64,000 bases of DNA from Flavobacterium palustre (GCF_014639535.1 NZ_BMGA01000009.1:17387-81386); one strand, 5' to 3'; numbered from the stretch's first letter, positions 1 to 8,947 are shown. Notes: a model not told the origin generated them from the sequence alone. A program made the numbers and translations.

Positions 1-79
1 GATTAAGAATGTTAAACATCTAATCTGGAATCTGTTTTTTTGTTTTCTATATTCTAAATTCTGCTGACTGCTGTCTAAA

Positions 80-820
80 TTAAAACTCCAATTTCTTCTT
101 TCTTAATTCAAAATTTTGACCCAGATACACTCTGCGTACCATTTCGTCTTCAACTAATTCTTCCGGTTTTCCGGCTTTTAGAATTCCTCCTTCAAACATT
201 AGATAGGTTTTGTCAGTGATGGCTAAAGTTTCCTGAACGTTATGGTCGGTAATTAGGATTCCGATGTTTTTGTTTTTTAATTGCGCTACAATTCGTTGAA
301 TGTCTTCAACAGCTACGGGGTCAACTCCCGCAAAAGGTTCGTCAAGTAAGATGAATTTAGGGTCGGTTGCTAAACAACGGGCAATTTCAGTACGACGGCG
401 TTCACCTCCTGAAAGTAAATCACCACGGTTGGTGCGAATGTGTTCCAGGCTAAATTCGGCAATCAAACTTTCCATTTTAGCAATTTGAGCTTCTTTGGAA
501 AGATTTGTCAATTGTAAAACACTCAAAATATTATCCTCGATACTTAATTTTCTAAAAACAGAAGCTTCCTGTGCTAAATAACCAATACCTTGCTGCGCTC
601 TTTTGTACATTGGGAAATGAGTAATATCAGTGTCGTCAAGGTAAATGTTTCCTGCATTTGGTTTTACTAAACCAACAATCATGTAAAAAGAAGTGGTTTT
701 TCCGGCACCATTGGGACCTAATAATCCAACGATTTCTCCTTGATTTACTTCTACCGAAATGCCTTTTACAACACTTCTTCCTTTGTATGTTTTGACTAAA
801 TTATCGGCTCTTAAAATCAT
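80..820 (-). CDS. lptB: LPS export ABC transporter ATP-binding protein LptB
   Basis: Cytoplasmic ATPase of the LptB2FGC complex, which extracts lipopolysaccharide from the inner membrane and drives it across the Lpt bridge. The 246 residues carry a Walker A GPNGAGKT (about 35-42), a Q-loop glutamine near 84, the ABC signature LSGGE (136-140), Walker B ILLDEP (157-162) and the switch histidine in TDHN (193). LSGGERRRTEIAR and the FAGVDPVAV stretch are typical of LptB rather than of amino-acid importers. The length matches the family, with a short basic C-terminal extension. It is the last gene of a minus-strand group with tatC and kdsD, so LPS export sits beside an LPS (Kdo) precursor gene. 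Confidence is high from the motifs and the neighbours. Confidence 0.95.
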   Translation of the reverse strand: MILRADNLVKTYKGRSVVKGISVEVNQGEIVGLLGPNGAGKTTSFYMIVGLVKPNAGNIYLDDTDITHFPMYKRAQQGIGYLAQEASVFRKLSIEDNILSVLQLTNLSKEAQIAKMESLIAEFSLEHIRTNRGDLLSGGERRRTEIARCLATDPKFILLDEPFAGVDPVAVEDIQRIVAQLKNKNIGILITDHNVQETLAITDKTYLMFEGGILKAGKPEELVEDEMVRRVYLGQNFELRKKKLEF

Positions 821-898
821 CGTGTATTCGGTTATTTGAATATTTGTTTATCCGGCAAATTAACGAATAAGCCCATAAACAAGAGGTGATATTAACAA

Positions 899-1708
899 TT
901 AATTATTCTTTTCTTTTTTAGTTACTAAGACCGAAAGGAATATACTGGCTTCGTATATAATCAGCATCGGGATTGCTACAATAGTCTGACTTACCACATC
1001 AGGAGGAGTAACAATGGCTGCAATAATCAATACAAGTACAATGGCGTATTTTCGGTATTCTCTCAGGAAGTTAGGAGTTACAAGACCTAATTTGGTTAAA
1101 AAGTAAATAATGATAGGTAATTCAAAAAATAATCCGCTGGCTATCACTGAAGTTTTTACCATTCCAATGTAAGAATCCAGGGTGAACTGGTTAATTACAG
1201 TAGGGCTGACTGTGAAAGTCGCTACAAAATTAACCGACATTGGGATTACTACAAAATAGCCGAAAATCACTCCAAGAAAGAATAATAAAGAGGAGAAGAA
1301 GATGAAAACTTTGGCGTTTTTCTTTTCGTTTTTATAAAGCGCCGGACTTATGAATTTCCAGACTTCCCAAAGGATATAAGGAAAGCTTAAAATAAATCCA
1401 AACAGAATACAAATCCATATAAATACATTTACCTGTCCTTCCATTTGGGTGTTCTGGATGATAAAAGGCATTTCAGTGATACAAATACTGTCGGCAAAAC
1501 CCAAGCTGTGTGAGAGTTCACAAAAATATACATAGGTAAAAAAATCAGCTCTTGTAGGGCCAAATATAATGGTGTCAAATAAATAATCACTAATGGTATA
1601 GGTTACCATTCCCATTATGATTATAGCAATAGTACTTCGGACTAATAACCATCTTAAATCTTCAAGATGATCTAAAAAAGACATCTCGTTTACGTTTTTT
1701 TTTGCCAT
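899..1708 (-). CDS. tatC: Sec-independent protein translocase TatC
   Basis: Polytopic inner-membrane receptor of the twin-arginine translocation pathway. It binds the RR signal peptide and recruits TatA. The 269 residues begin with the conserved cytoplasmic stretch SFLDHLEDLRWLLVRS (about 10-25) and are followed by about six hydrophobic segments, including the family-typical SFPYILWEVWKFISPALY region (about 109-126). The loop after the first membrane segment is longer than in E. coli TatC, which I take to be a Bacteroidota trait. The ATG shares one base with the stop codon of kdsD (TAATG), implying translational coupling. No tatA/tatB gene lies in the window. Confidence 0.95.
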   Translation of the reverse strand: MAKKNVNEMSFLDHLEDLRWLLVRSTIAIIIMGMVTYTISDYLFDTIIFGPTRADFFTYVYFCELSHSLGFADSICITEMPFIIQNTQMEGQVNVFIWICILFGFILSFPYILWEVWKFISPALYKNEKKNAKVFIFFSSLLFFLGVIFGYFVVIPMSVNFVATFTVSPTVINQFTLDSYIGMVKTSVIASGLFFELPIIIYFLTKLGLVTPNFLREYRKYAIVLVLIIAAIVTPPDVVSQTIVAIPMLIIYEASIFLSVLVTKKEKNN

Positions 1709-2673
1709 TACAGGATTCCTTCTTTTAGTATGTCATGCAGGTGTAAAACACCTTTGTATTCTTTATTGTCAATTACAATCAGCTGTGTGATGGAGTGGTT
1801 TTCCAGAACTTGCAAAGCATCAATAGCCATGGTTTCAGATGAGATTGATTTTGGATTTTTGGTCATAATGTCTTTGGCTGTCAAATCGGTAAATGTATCT
1901 CTGTCGTTTAGCATTCTTCGGATATCTCCATCAGTGATAATACCTACAACTTCATTGTTTTCTACAACTGCTGTAACTCCAAGTCTTTTTTCTGAAATTT
2001 CAAAAATTACTTTTTTTACAAGAGTGTCCGGATTAACAATTGGTTTTTGATTGTGTTCAATCAAATCTTTTACTCTGAGTAATAGTTTTTTTCCTAAAGC
2101 ACCTCCAGGGTGGTATTTGGCAAAATCCTCGGCTTTAAAATCACGCATTTCCATTAAGCAAATAGCCAGTGCGTCACCCATAACTAATTGCGCTGTGGTA
2201 CTGTTAGTAGGGGCTAAGTTAATAGGACAGGCCTCGGCGTCTACAGTAGTATTCAGGGTGTAATCTGATCCTTTTGCAAGAGCAGAACTGCTGTTGCCGC
2301 TAATTCCTATCAGTGGATTTCCGTCTCTTTTTAATAAAGGAATAAGCGCTTTAATTTCCGGACTGTTTCCGCTTTTTGAAATGCAAATAATTACATCGTC
2401 TTTTTGAATCATACCTAAATCACCATGAATGGCTTCGGCGGCATGAAGAAACATAGAGGGAGTGCCGGTTGAATTAAAAGTGGCTACCATTTTTTGACCG
2501 ATAATAGCACTTTTTCCAATCCCGGTAACTACTAAGCGTCCTTTTGATTGAAAGATAATTTCTACAGCTTTTGAAAAATTATCATCGAGGTAATCAATAA
2601 GTTTTATAATTGCTTCACTTTCAGATAGTATAGTCTTTTTGGCAATGGCCAATATATTTTCTTCGGATATCAA
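1708..2673 (-). CDS. kdsD: Arabinose-5-phosphate isomerase (KdsD/KpsF), SIS-CBS-CBS
   Basis: Interconverts D-ribulose 5-phosphate and D-arabinose 5-phosphate, the first step towards Kdo in the LPS core. An SIS domain carries GRLVVTGIGKSA and the serine-rich ICISKSGNSPE loop, followed by two CBS repeats (for example GVTAVVENNEVVGIITDGD). The frame is open up to a TTG at 2730, but that codon lies inside a minus-strand TAAATTTG -7 box (2735-2728), so it should not be translated. I prefer the TTG at 2673, which begins LISEENILAIAKK and gives 321 residues, the usual family length. There is no ATG at the N-terminus, so the start is the uncertain part. It heads the kdsD-tatC(-lptB) group and is divergent from recQ. 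Confidence 0.9.
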   Translation of the reverse strand: MISEENILAIAKKTILSESEAIIKLIDYLDDNFSKAVEIIFQSKGRLVVTGIGKSAIIGQKMVATFNSTGTPSMFLHAAEAIHGDLGMIQKDDVIICISKSGNSPEIKALIPLLKRDGNPLIGISGNSSSALAKGSDYTLNTTVDAEACPINLAPTNSTTAQLVMGDALAICLMEMRDFKAEDFAKYHPGGALGKKLLLRVKDLIEHNQKPIVNPDTLVKKVIFEISEKRLGVTAVVENNEVVGIITDGDIRRMLNDRDTFTDLTAKDIMTKNPKSISSETMAIDALQVLENHSITQLIVIDNKEYKGVLHLHDILKEGIL

Positions 2674-2689
2674 AACAGAATGTTTAAAA

Positions 2690-2720
2690 TTTGTGTGTGT
2701 AAAAGAAATTTGTATCTTTA
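2690..2720 (+). promoter_or_regulatory. Predicted recQ promoter
   Basis: TTTG at 2690-2693 is separated by 19 bases from TATCTTTA at 2713-2720, close to the Bacteroidota -33/-7 consensus (TTTG, TAnnTTTG). Transcription would start near 2727, about 32 bases before the recQ ATG. The last base of the -7 box deviates (A instead of G). Confidence 0.5.
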
Positions 2721-2727
2721 TGTGATG

Positions 2728-2735
2728 CAAATTTA
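2728..2735 (-). promoter_or_regulatory. Predicted kdsD -7 box
   Basis: On the minus strand these bases read TAAATTTG, a perfect TAnnTTTG. No clear -33 TTTG lies at the usual spacing. The predicted start near 2721 leaves a leader of about 48 bases to the TTG at 2673 and excludes the TTG at 2730 as a start codon. Confidence 0.4.
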
Positions 2736-2758
2736 TACAAAATACCAGATAATAAAGA

Positions 2759-4954
2759 ATGAATTCAAACGAAATTGATATCCATAAAGAATTAAAGAAA
2801 TATTTTGGCTTTAGTCAATTTAAGGGATTACAAGAGCAGGTGATTACAAGCTTAATGAATAAGCAAAATACATTTGTGATAATGCCTACAGGTGGAGGAA
2901 AATCGTTGTGTTACCAGCTGCCTGCTTTAATACAGGAAGGGACTGCGGTAGTAGTTTCTCCATTAATTGCTTTAATGAAAAATCAGGTTGATGCTATAAG
3001 GAGTTTGTCTTCAGAAAACGGTATCGCCCATGTGTTAAATTCTTCGCTTACTAAAACAGAAACCGCTCAGGTTAAAAAAGACATTACTTCAGGATTAACC
3101 AAATTATTATATGTCGCTCCGGAATCTTTAACAAAAGAAGAGAATGTTGCCTTTTTGAAAAGTGTACCCATTTCTTTTGTAGCCATCGATGAAGCGCATT
3201 GCATCTCAGAATGGGGGCATGATTTTAGACCGGAATACAGAAATTTAAAGAATATTATCAAACAACTGGGTGATGTGCCTGTAATAGGGCTTACTGCTAC
3301 GGCCACTCCAAAGGTGCAGGAAGACATTCTGAAAAATTTAGAAATGTCTAATGCAGTTACCTTTAAGGCTTCGTTTAACAGACCGAATTTGTATTACGAA
3401 GTACGTACCAAAACTAAAAATGTCGAATCGGATATTATTAGGTTTATCAAACAACATAAAGGAAAATCAGGTGTAATCTACTGTTTGAGTCGAAAAAAAG
3501 TAGAGGCAATTGCCGAGGTGTTAAAGGTTAATGGTATTAGTGCTGTTCCTTATCACGCAGGATTAGATGCGAAAACCCGTGCCAAACATCAGGATATGTT
3601 TTTGATGGAAGATGTAGAAGTGGTGGTTGCTACAATTGCATTTGGAATGGGAATTGATAAACCAGACGTTCGTTTTGTAATTCATCACGATATTCCTAAA
3701 TCATTAGAGAGTTATTATCAGGAAACCGGTCGTGCAGGTCGCGATGGAGGTGAAGGACATTGTTTGGCTTATTACTCTTATAAAGATGTTGAGAAATTAG
3801 AAAAATTCATGTCAGGCAAACCGGTAGCTGAACAGGAAATAGGTTTTGCTTTGTTGCAGGAAGTGGTTGCTTATGCCGAAACTTCAATGTCCAGACGTAA
3901 ATTTTTACTGCATTATTTTGGTGAGGAATTCGACAGCGAAACCGGAGAAGGAGCCGATATGGACGACAACGTTAGGAATCCGAAGACGAAAGTTGAGGCT
4001 AAAAACGAAGTGGTGAAATTACTGGAAGTAGTTAGAGATACGAAGCATTTATACAAGTCCAAAGAAATTGTTTTTACTTTAATAGGTCGTGTCAATGCAG
4101 TAATAAAAGCGCATAGAACCGATTCGCAGTCGTTTTTTGGTTGCGGTGTTGCCCATGATGAAAAATACTGGATGGCATTGCTGAGACAGGTTTTGGTAGA
4201 AGGCTTTTTATCCAAAGATATTGAGACCTACGGAATTGTTAAAATCACTCAAAAAGGATTGGATTTTATTGCAAATCCTACTTCGTTTATGATGTCAGAA
4301 GATCATGAGTACAGCGATGCTGAAGATGAAGCGATTGTAACTGCTGCAAAATCAGCAGGAACAGCTGATGAGGTTTTGATGGAAATGTTACGTGATTTAC
4401 GTAAAAAAGTTGCGAAAAAATTAGGTGTGCCTCCTTTTGTGGTTTTTCAGGAACCTTCACTGGAAGATATGGCTTTGAAATATCCTATTTCTCAGGCTGA
4501 ATTAATTAATATTCACGGGGTAGGAGAAGGAAAGGCTAAGAAATACGGAGCTGAGTTTGTAGCATTAATTAGCAGGTATGTTGAAGATAATGACATTATC
4601 AGACCTGATGATTTGGTAGTGAAATCTACCGGAACAAATTCGGCTAATAAATTGTATATCATTCAGAATATTGACAGAAAATTGTCTTTAGATGATATTG
4701 CCAAGGCAAAAGGATTAACAATGGATGCTTTGATTAAAGAAATGGAGCAAATTGTGTATGCCGGAACCAAATTAAATATTCAATATTGGATTGATGATAT
4801 GCTGGATGAAGATCAGCAGGAAGAAATCCACGACTATTTTATGGAATCCAAAACCGATAAAATAGAAGAAGCTTTAAAAGAATTTGAAGGCGAGTATGAT
4901 ATTGACGAATTGCGTTTAATGCGTATTAAATTTATTAGTGAAGTAGCAAACTAG
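2759..4954 (+). CDS. recQ: ATP-dependent DNA helicase RecQ (long Bacteroidota form)
   Basis: A 3'-5' DNA helicase of recombination and replication-fork repair. The 731 residues show motif I TGGGKS (about 44-49), the DEAH box followed by CISEWGHDFRPEY (144-160), and motif VI QETGRAGRDG, which make it a RecQ-family enzyme. An RQC-like winged-helix region and an HRDC-like stretch (ISQAELINIHGVGEGKAKKYG) follow. A further C-terminal segment of about 100 residues, rich in acidic residues, extends beyond E. coli RecQ (about 610). Where RecQ proteins normally have four zinc-binding cysteines after CRR..LL.YFGE, this one has SRRKFLLHYFGEEFD followed by an acidic stretch with no cysteine. A strong terminator follows. 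Confidence 0.93.
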   Translation: MNSNEIDIHKELKKYFGFSQFKGLQEQVITSLMNKQNTFVIMPTGGGKSLCYQLPALIQEGTAVVVSPLIALMKNQVDAIRSLSSENGIAHVLNSSLTKTETAQVKKDITSGLTKLLYVAPESLTKEENVAFLKSVPISFVAIDEAHCISEWGHDFRPEYRNLKNIIKQLGDVPVIGLTATATPKVQEDILKNLEMSNAVTFKASFNRPNLYYEVRTKTKNVESDIIRFIKQHKGKSGVIYCLSRKKVEAIAEVLKVNGISAVPYHAGLDAKTRAKHQDMFLMEDVEVVVATIAFGMGIDKPDVRFVIHHDIPKSLESYYQETGRAGRDGGEGHCLAYYSYKDVEKLEKFMSGKPVAEQEIGFALLQEVVAYAETSMSRRKFLLHYFGEEFDSETGEGADMDDNVRNPKTKVEAKNEVVKLLEVVRDTKHLYKSKEIVFTLIGRVNAVIKAHRTDSQSFFGCGVAHDEKYWMALLRQVLVEGFLSKDIETYGIVKITQKGLDFIANPTSFMMSEDHEYSDAEDEAIVTAAKSAGTADEVLMEMLRDLRKKVAKKLGVPPFVVFQEPSLEDMALKYPISQAELINIHGVGEGKAKKYGAEFVALISRYVEDNDIIRPDDLVVKSTGTNSANKLYIIQNIDRKLSLDDIAKAKGLTMDALIKEMEQIVYAGTKLNIQYWIDDMLDEDQQEEIHDYFMESKTDKIEEALKEFEGEYDIDELRLMRIKFISEVAN

Positions 4955-4980
4955 ATTTTAGAATGCAGATTTCAGAATTA

Positions 4981-5027
4981 AGATTTCAGATTATATTGTA
5001 AACGATTTAATCTGAAATCTTTTTTTA
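4981..5027 (+). terminator. Rho-independent terminator after recQ
   Basis: AGATTTCAGATTA (4981-4993) pairs perfectly with TAATCTGAAATCT (5008-5020) and is followed by a run of T (5021-5027). It lies 27 bases after the recQ stop. Confidence 0.85.
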
Positions 5028-5058
5028 TTTCTGCCTTCTGCTTTCTGAATACTGCAGA

Positions 5059-5292
5059 CTAATAAAGTACAGCTCGATGTGGCTTTAATGCATCTCTGAC
5101 CTGAATCATATTTTCATCGGTAACAACCATAAATGCGATAGCCTGCATTTCGCCCTGAATTTCAAATCCGGTGATGTTTAACGACAATTTTTCAATAGCG
5201 ATATATTCTTTCAAATGAATTTCGTGATGTTCGGCTGTTTTAGCTGCTGCAGGACCACGAAAATCCCAAATCATTTTTATTTTTCTGGACAT
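5059..5292 (-). CDS. Small conserved protein of unknown function (77 aa)
   Basis: A 77-residue soluble protein with no signal peptide and no recognisable catalytic motif. It starts MSRKIKMIWDFRGP and has a conserved-looking AEHHEIHLKEYI segment followed by a beta-rich half (FEIQGEMQAIAFMVVTDENM). The composition and alternating hydrophobic pattern suggest a small ferredoxin-like alpha/beta fold, which is inference only. It is monocistronic, convergent with recQ, and its upstream region carries the long inverted repeat at 5368-5459. I do not recognise a function. Confidence 0.75.
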   Translation of the reverse strand: MSRKIKMIWDFRGPAAAKTAEHHEIHLKEYIAIEKLSLNITGFEIQGEMQAIAFMVVTDENMIQVRDALKPHRAVLY

Positions 5293-5367
5293 TTTTTCTA
5301 AAGATGTTTAGGTTCTAAGGTGCAAAGTTACAAAGTCTGTTTTACGAAGAAGAAAAAAGTTGCTACA

Positions 5368-5459
5368 TAATTAACCGCAAAGTACGCTAAAATTTAATTT
5401 CACTTTGTGTTTTTATACAACCAGATCTTAAAAAACTTAGCGCACTTTGCGGTTAATTA
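5368..5459. repeat. Long inverted repeat, 23-bp arms
   Basis: The left arm 5368-5390 (beginning TAATTAACCGCAAAGT) and the right arm 5437-5459 (ending TTTGCGGTTAATTA) are reverse complements with a single mismatch in 23 positions, around a 46-base AT-rich loop. Related words (AACTTTGCGCTAAAATTA) recur at 36111-36129, so this looks like a dispersed flavobacterial intergenic repeat rather than a gene-specific signal. Confidence 0.75.
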
Positions 5460-5480
5460 CATAAAGTTATTTCAAAATAG

Positions 5481-5488
5481 TATTTTTG
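5481..5488 (+). promoter_or_regulatory. Predicted -7 box for the FAD oxidoreductase gene
   Basis: TATTTTTG matches TAnnTTTG exactly and would place the start near 5495, 40 bases before the ATG at 5535. I see no good -33 element at the usual spacing. Confidence 0.4.
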
Positions 5489-5534
5489 CAACTTCTTTCA
5501 TAAAAAGAAAGCTAATTAGAATAAATAAGATACC

Positions 5535-7112
5535 ATGCCAAAAGAACTTTTACTTCAGGTAACTCCGGAAATAGCTGCCAACGAATTGTTGCTTAAAGAC
5601 TATTTATCTAAACAGATAAAAGTTGCTCCAAATGAAATTCAGCATATTGCTATTTTAAAACGTTCCATTGATGCGCGCCAAAAAGCGATAAAAATCAATC
5701 TGAAGGTTCTTATTTATCTAAATGGCGAATCGTATCAGGAGAATATTTTACAACTTCCGGATTATCCCAATGTGACCAATGCACAGGAAGTAATTGTGGT
5801 GGGAGCTGGTCCTGCCGGGCTTTTTGCTGCTTTGCAATTGATAGAATTAGGTCTGAAGCCAATTCTTATCGAACGCGGAAAAGATGTTCGTGGTCGCCGT
5901 AGGGATTTAAAAGCGATCAACCGTGATCATGTAGTTGATGAAGATTCTAATTATTGTTTTGGTGAAGGCGGAGCAGGAACGTATTCGGATGGGAAATTAT
6001 ATACCCGTTCTAAGAAAAGAGGTGATGTCAATCGAATTTTAGAATTATTGGTGGCTTTTGGGGCTACTCCCGATATTTTAGTAGATGCACATCCACACAT
6101 TGGAACGAATAAATTGCCTAAAATCATCGAAGATATTCGTGAGAAAATAAAAGAATGTGGCGGTCAGGTTTTATTTGAAACCCGAGTAACTGATATTTTA
6201 GTTAAAAATAATGAGATTGAAGGAATTGTAACTCATAAAGGCGATACTATTTTAGCTAACAAATTAATTTTAGCTACCGGACATTCTGCCAGAGATATTT
6301 TCGAATTATTAGACAGAAAAAAAATAGTAATTGAAGCAAAGCCTTTTGCTTTAGGTGTTCGTGCCGAACATCCGCAATCGTTAATTGACAGTATTCAATA
6401 CAGCTGTGATTACCGTGGTGAATTGTTGCCACCTGCTCCTTATAGCATTGTAAAACAAGTAGGAGGAAGAGGAATGTATTCGTTTTGTATGTGTCCCGGC
6501 GGTGTGATTGCTCCTTGTGCAACGAGTCCGGGCGAAGTGGTTACAAATGGCTGGTCGCCTTCTAAAAGAGATCAGGCTACCGCCAATTCTGGAATTGTAG
6601 TAGAGTTAAAATTAGAAGATTTTAAGCCTTTTGCAAAATTTGGCGCTTTGGCCGGAATGGAATTTCAAAAGAGCATCGAACAAAAAGCCTGGCATTTGGC
6701 AGGTCAGACTCAAAAAGTACCGGCTCAAAAAATGATTGATTTTACGCAATCTAAAATTTCGAAAGATATTCCTAAGACTTCTTATGTGCCCGGAACAACT
6801 TCGGTTGAATTAGGGCAGGTTTTCCCTGGTTTTTTGACCCAAATATTACGTGAAGGATTTACTGCTTTTGGGAAATCTATGAAAGGCTATCTGACCAATG
6901 AGGCGGTACTTCATGCGCCTGAGTCCAGAACTTCATCACCAGTGCGAATTCCGAGAGACGGAATAACATTAGAGCATTTGCAAATTAAAGGTTTGTATCC
7001 TTGCGGAGAAGGCGCCGGTTATGCAGGCGGAATTATTTCGGCAGCAATTGATGGTGAAAAATGTGCCTTGATGATTGGCGAAGCTTTGAAGAAAAATAAA
7101 GTCATTCGCTAA
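5535..7112 (+). CDS. FAD-dependent oxidoreductase (NAD(P)/FAD Rossmann)
   Basis: A 525-residue cytoplasmic flavoprotein. An N-terminal domain of about 85 residues (beta-alpha, with SIDARQKAIKINLKVLIY) precedes the dinucleotide-binding motif VVGAGPAG (about 88-95), with the acidic end of the second strand in LIERGK. Further signatures are CFGEGGAGTYSDGKLYTRSK, an ATGHSARDIFELL segment, and the C-terminal FAD-contacting CGEGAGYAGGIISAAIDG. This organisation is that of the widespread uncharacterised FAD-dependent dehydrogenase family (COG2509-like). The substrate is unknown. The cysteine-rich FCMCPGGVIAPCA segment in the middle is typical of the family. It stands alone, with no operon partner. 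Confidence 0.88.
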   Translation: MPKELLLQVTPEIAANELLLKDYLSKQIKVAPNEIQHIAILKRSIDARQKAIKINLKVLIYLNGESYQENILQLPDYPNVTNAQEVIVVGAGPAGLFAALQLIELGLKPILIERGKDVRGRRRDLKAINRDHVVDEDSNYCFGEGGAGTYSDGKLYTRSKKRGDVNRILELLVAFGATPDILVDAHPHIGTNKLPKIIEDIREKIKECGGQVLFETRVTDILVKNNEIEGIVTHKGDTILANKLILATGHSARDIFELLDRKKIVIEAKPFALGVRAEHPQSLIDSIQYSCDYRGELLPPAPYSIVKQVGGRGMYSFCMCPGGVIAPCATSPGEVVTNGWSPSKRDQATANSGIVVELKLEDFKPFAKFGALAGMEFQKSIEQKAWHLAGQTQKVPAQKMIDFTQSKISKDIPKTSYVPGTTSVELGQVFPGFLTQILREGFTAFGKSMKGYLTNEAVLHAPESRTSSPVRIPRDGITLEHLQIKGLYPCGEGAGYAGGIISAAIDGEKCALMIGEALKKNKVIR

Positions 7113-7326
7113 ACTAACGAAATGATAAACTAACAAGCAGTTACACGGATAATAATCGGTGTGTTTGTATTATGCCAAAAGTCAATATGGTATTCTGTAT
7201 TTTGAGAGTTTTGTACAGGAACAGCCCCAGTTAGCAGTGTGCTTTGAAGTCTCCTGATCCACTTTGCGTTGTTGTAAAAAGACCTTAAAGTTTTCTTAAA
7301 TCAAAGTTTATCACTTTGTATTACTA

Positions 7327-7334
7327 TATATTTG
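7327..7334 (+). promoter_or_regulatory. Predicted -7 box before the RND locus
   Basis: TATATTTG matches TAnnTTTG. Transcription would begin near 7341, giving an almost leaderless message for the 127-aa gene at 7345. No convincing -33 box is visible. Confidence 0.35.
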
Positions 7335-7344
7335 CAATCCAAAA

Positions 7345-7728
7345 ATGAAAGAGCCACAAATACATATTAATTCCATTTTGATTTGGCTAATTCTGCCATT
7401 TCTTTTCTTTAGTACTTGCATCATAGCAAATACTACAGGAAAAATGGATTCTTTTGTGTCATTTTCAGAAATCGAAAAAACGATTGCATTTAGTATTAAA
7501 AATACCTCAGAACCAACCCGAAAGGGACTTCCTGAAAAATCTTCTACAGAAAATAATCTGATATCAAATCCGGATATTGAAGAGGTTACTAATCTTTTGA
7601 TGGTAAAAAATATTATTTTCTTAAATGTTTTTCATTTGTGTTTTCCAAGACGAGTGCCCATTAATTACGAGGAAACTTACCATATGCAATTTCATTCTGA
7701 TATTGTACCTCCACCTCCTAAAGTTTAA
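7345..7728 (+). CDS. Small membrane-anchored protein upstream of RND pump
   Basis: A 127-residue protein with one hydrophobic segment near the N-terminus (about 12-31, ILIWLILPFLFFSTCIIANT), either a signal peptide or an anchor, a serine/threonine-rich middle and a proline-rich end (PPPPKV). I find no known domain. It lies 103 bases before the RND adaptor on the same strand and could be co-transcribed with the pump, but no motif ties it to efflux. Small genes of this kind sit near envelope operons in flavobacteria and are normally left unnamed. Confidence 0.6.
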   Translation: MKEPQIHINSILIWLILPFLFFSTCIIANTTGKMDSFVSFSEIEKTIAFSIKNTSEPTRKGLPEKSSTENNLISNPDIEEVTNLLMVKNIIFLNVFHLCFPRRVPINYEETYHMQFHSDIVPPPPKV

Positions 7729-7831
7729 TAATTTTTATAAGTCCTTCTACTGATTTGCTATTCTAAAAACACAGAATACGCAAACAGCTTTGCTTTGAAC
7801 TACTTTTAAATTTTATTAAATAATCCTAAAA

Positions 7832-8947
7832 ATGAACAAAATTGTTTTAGTTTTTGGCCTATCTGTACTTTTAGGCTCTACAATTGCTTGTGACTCAAAA
7901 AAAGCAGAAAAAATTGCTTTAGAAAAATATCCAACAACAAAACCGATAGTAGTAGATACTACCTACACCAATGAATATGTTGCTGAAATTCAATCGTTGC
8001 AAAATGTTGAAATTCGTAGTAAAATCAATGGTTATATCGAAAAAATTCACATAGACGAGGGAAAACCGGTTAAGGCAGGACAATTGTTGTTCAGCATCAA
8101 TAGCCAAGGTCTTCAAAAGGAATTTCTTAAAGCCAAAGCTATGGTGAAAAGTGCTTTGGCAGAAGCTAAAAACGCCGAATTGGATTTGCAGAATGTAAAA
8201 ACTTTAGCGGTGAATAATGTCGTTTCTAAAACGGAATTGGAAAAAGCTCAGGCTGTCTATGCCGCTGCTTTGGCACGTATTGATGAACATCGTGCTAACG
8301 AAGCAAGTGCCGCTATTCATTTGTCGCTGACAAAAATCAAAGCACCTTTTGATGGAATTATCAACCGTATTCCATTTAAAACAGGAAGTTTGATTAACGA
8401 AGGAACTTTGCTGACTACGATTTCCAATAACCGTTCGGTTTATGCGTATTTCAACGTATCTGAAAAAGAATACCTGCAATTTAAAGCACAAAATACTAAC
8501 AAAGACCGTAATGGTATTACCTTACTTTTGGCAGATAATAAACCGCATAAGTACAAAGGTATCATAGAAACTATCGAGGGGGAATTTGACCCCAATACCG
8601 GAAATATTGCTTTTAGAGCCAAATTCCCGAATCCGGAATTATTACTAAAACATGGATCAAGTGGAAAAATCCAATTGACCAATACCCTGAATAAAGCTTT
8701 GATTATTCCTCAAAAAGCTACTTTCGAAATTCAGGACAAACAATACGTTTACGTAGTTGATAAAAATAATACCGTACATGCCCGAAATGTCGAAATAAGA
8801 CAACGAATTCCACACTTATATGTAATTGCTTCGGGACTTTCCGCATTTGATAACATCATTTACGAAGGAATTCAAAATCTAAAAGAAGGGGATAAAATAA
8901 AGCCACAGCTTGTAGCGATGCATCAATTGATTTCTAAATTACAATAA
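7832..8947 (+). CDS. RND efflux periplasmic adaptor (MFP) lipoprotein
   Basis: The periplasmic membrane-fusion subunit that couples an RND pump to an outer-membrane channel. The 371 residues start with a lipoprotein signal ending at Cys20 (GSTIAC). A beta-barrel/lipoyl half follows (EIRSKINGYIEKIHIDEGKPVKAGQLLFSI, about 62-91), then an alpha-hairpin (about 95-150), the second lipoyl half (KIKAPFDGIINR) and the C-terminal barrel. This is the AcrA/MexE arrangement. It is the first of three adjacent pump genes and is separated from the permease by 31 bases. The substrate range cannot be read from the sequence. Confidence 0.93.
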   Translation: MNKIVLVFGLSVLLGSTIACDSKKAEKIALEKYPTTKPIVVDTTYTNEYVAEIQSLQNVEIRSKINGYIEKIHIDEGKPVKAGQLLFSINSQGLQKEFLKAKAMVKSALAEAKNAELDLQNVKTLAVNNVVSKTELEKAQAVYAAALARIDEHRANEASAAIHLSLTKIKAPFDGIINRIPFKTGSLINEGTLLTTISNNRSVYAYFNVSEKEYLQFKAQNTNKDRNGITLLLADNKPHKYKGIIETIEGEFDPNTGNIAFRAKFPNPELLLKHGSSGKIQLTNTLNKALIIPQKATFEIQDKQYVYVVDKNNTVHARNVEIRQRIPHLYVIASGLSAFDNIIYEGIQNLKEGDKIKPQLVAMHQLISKLQ

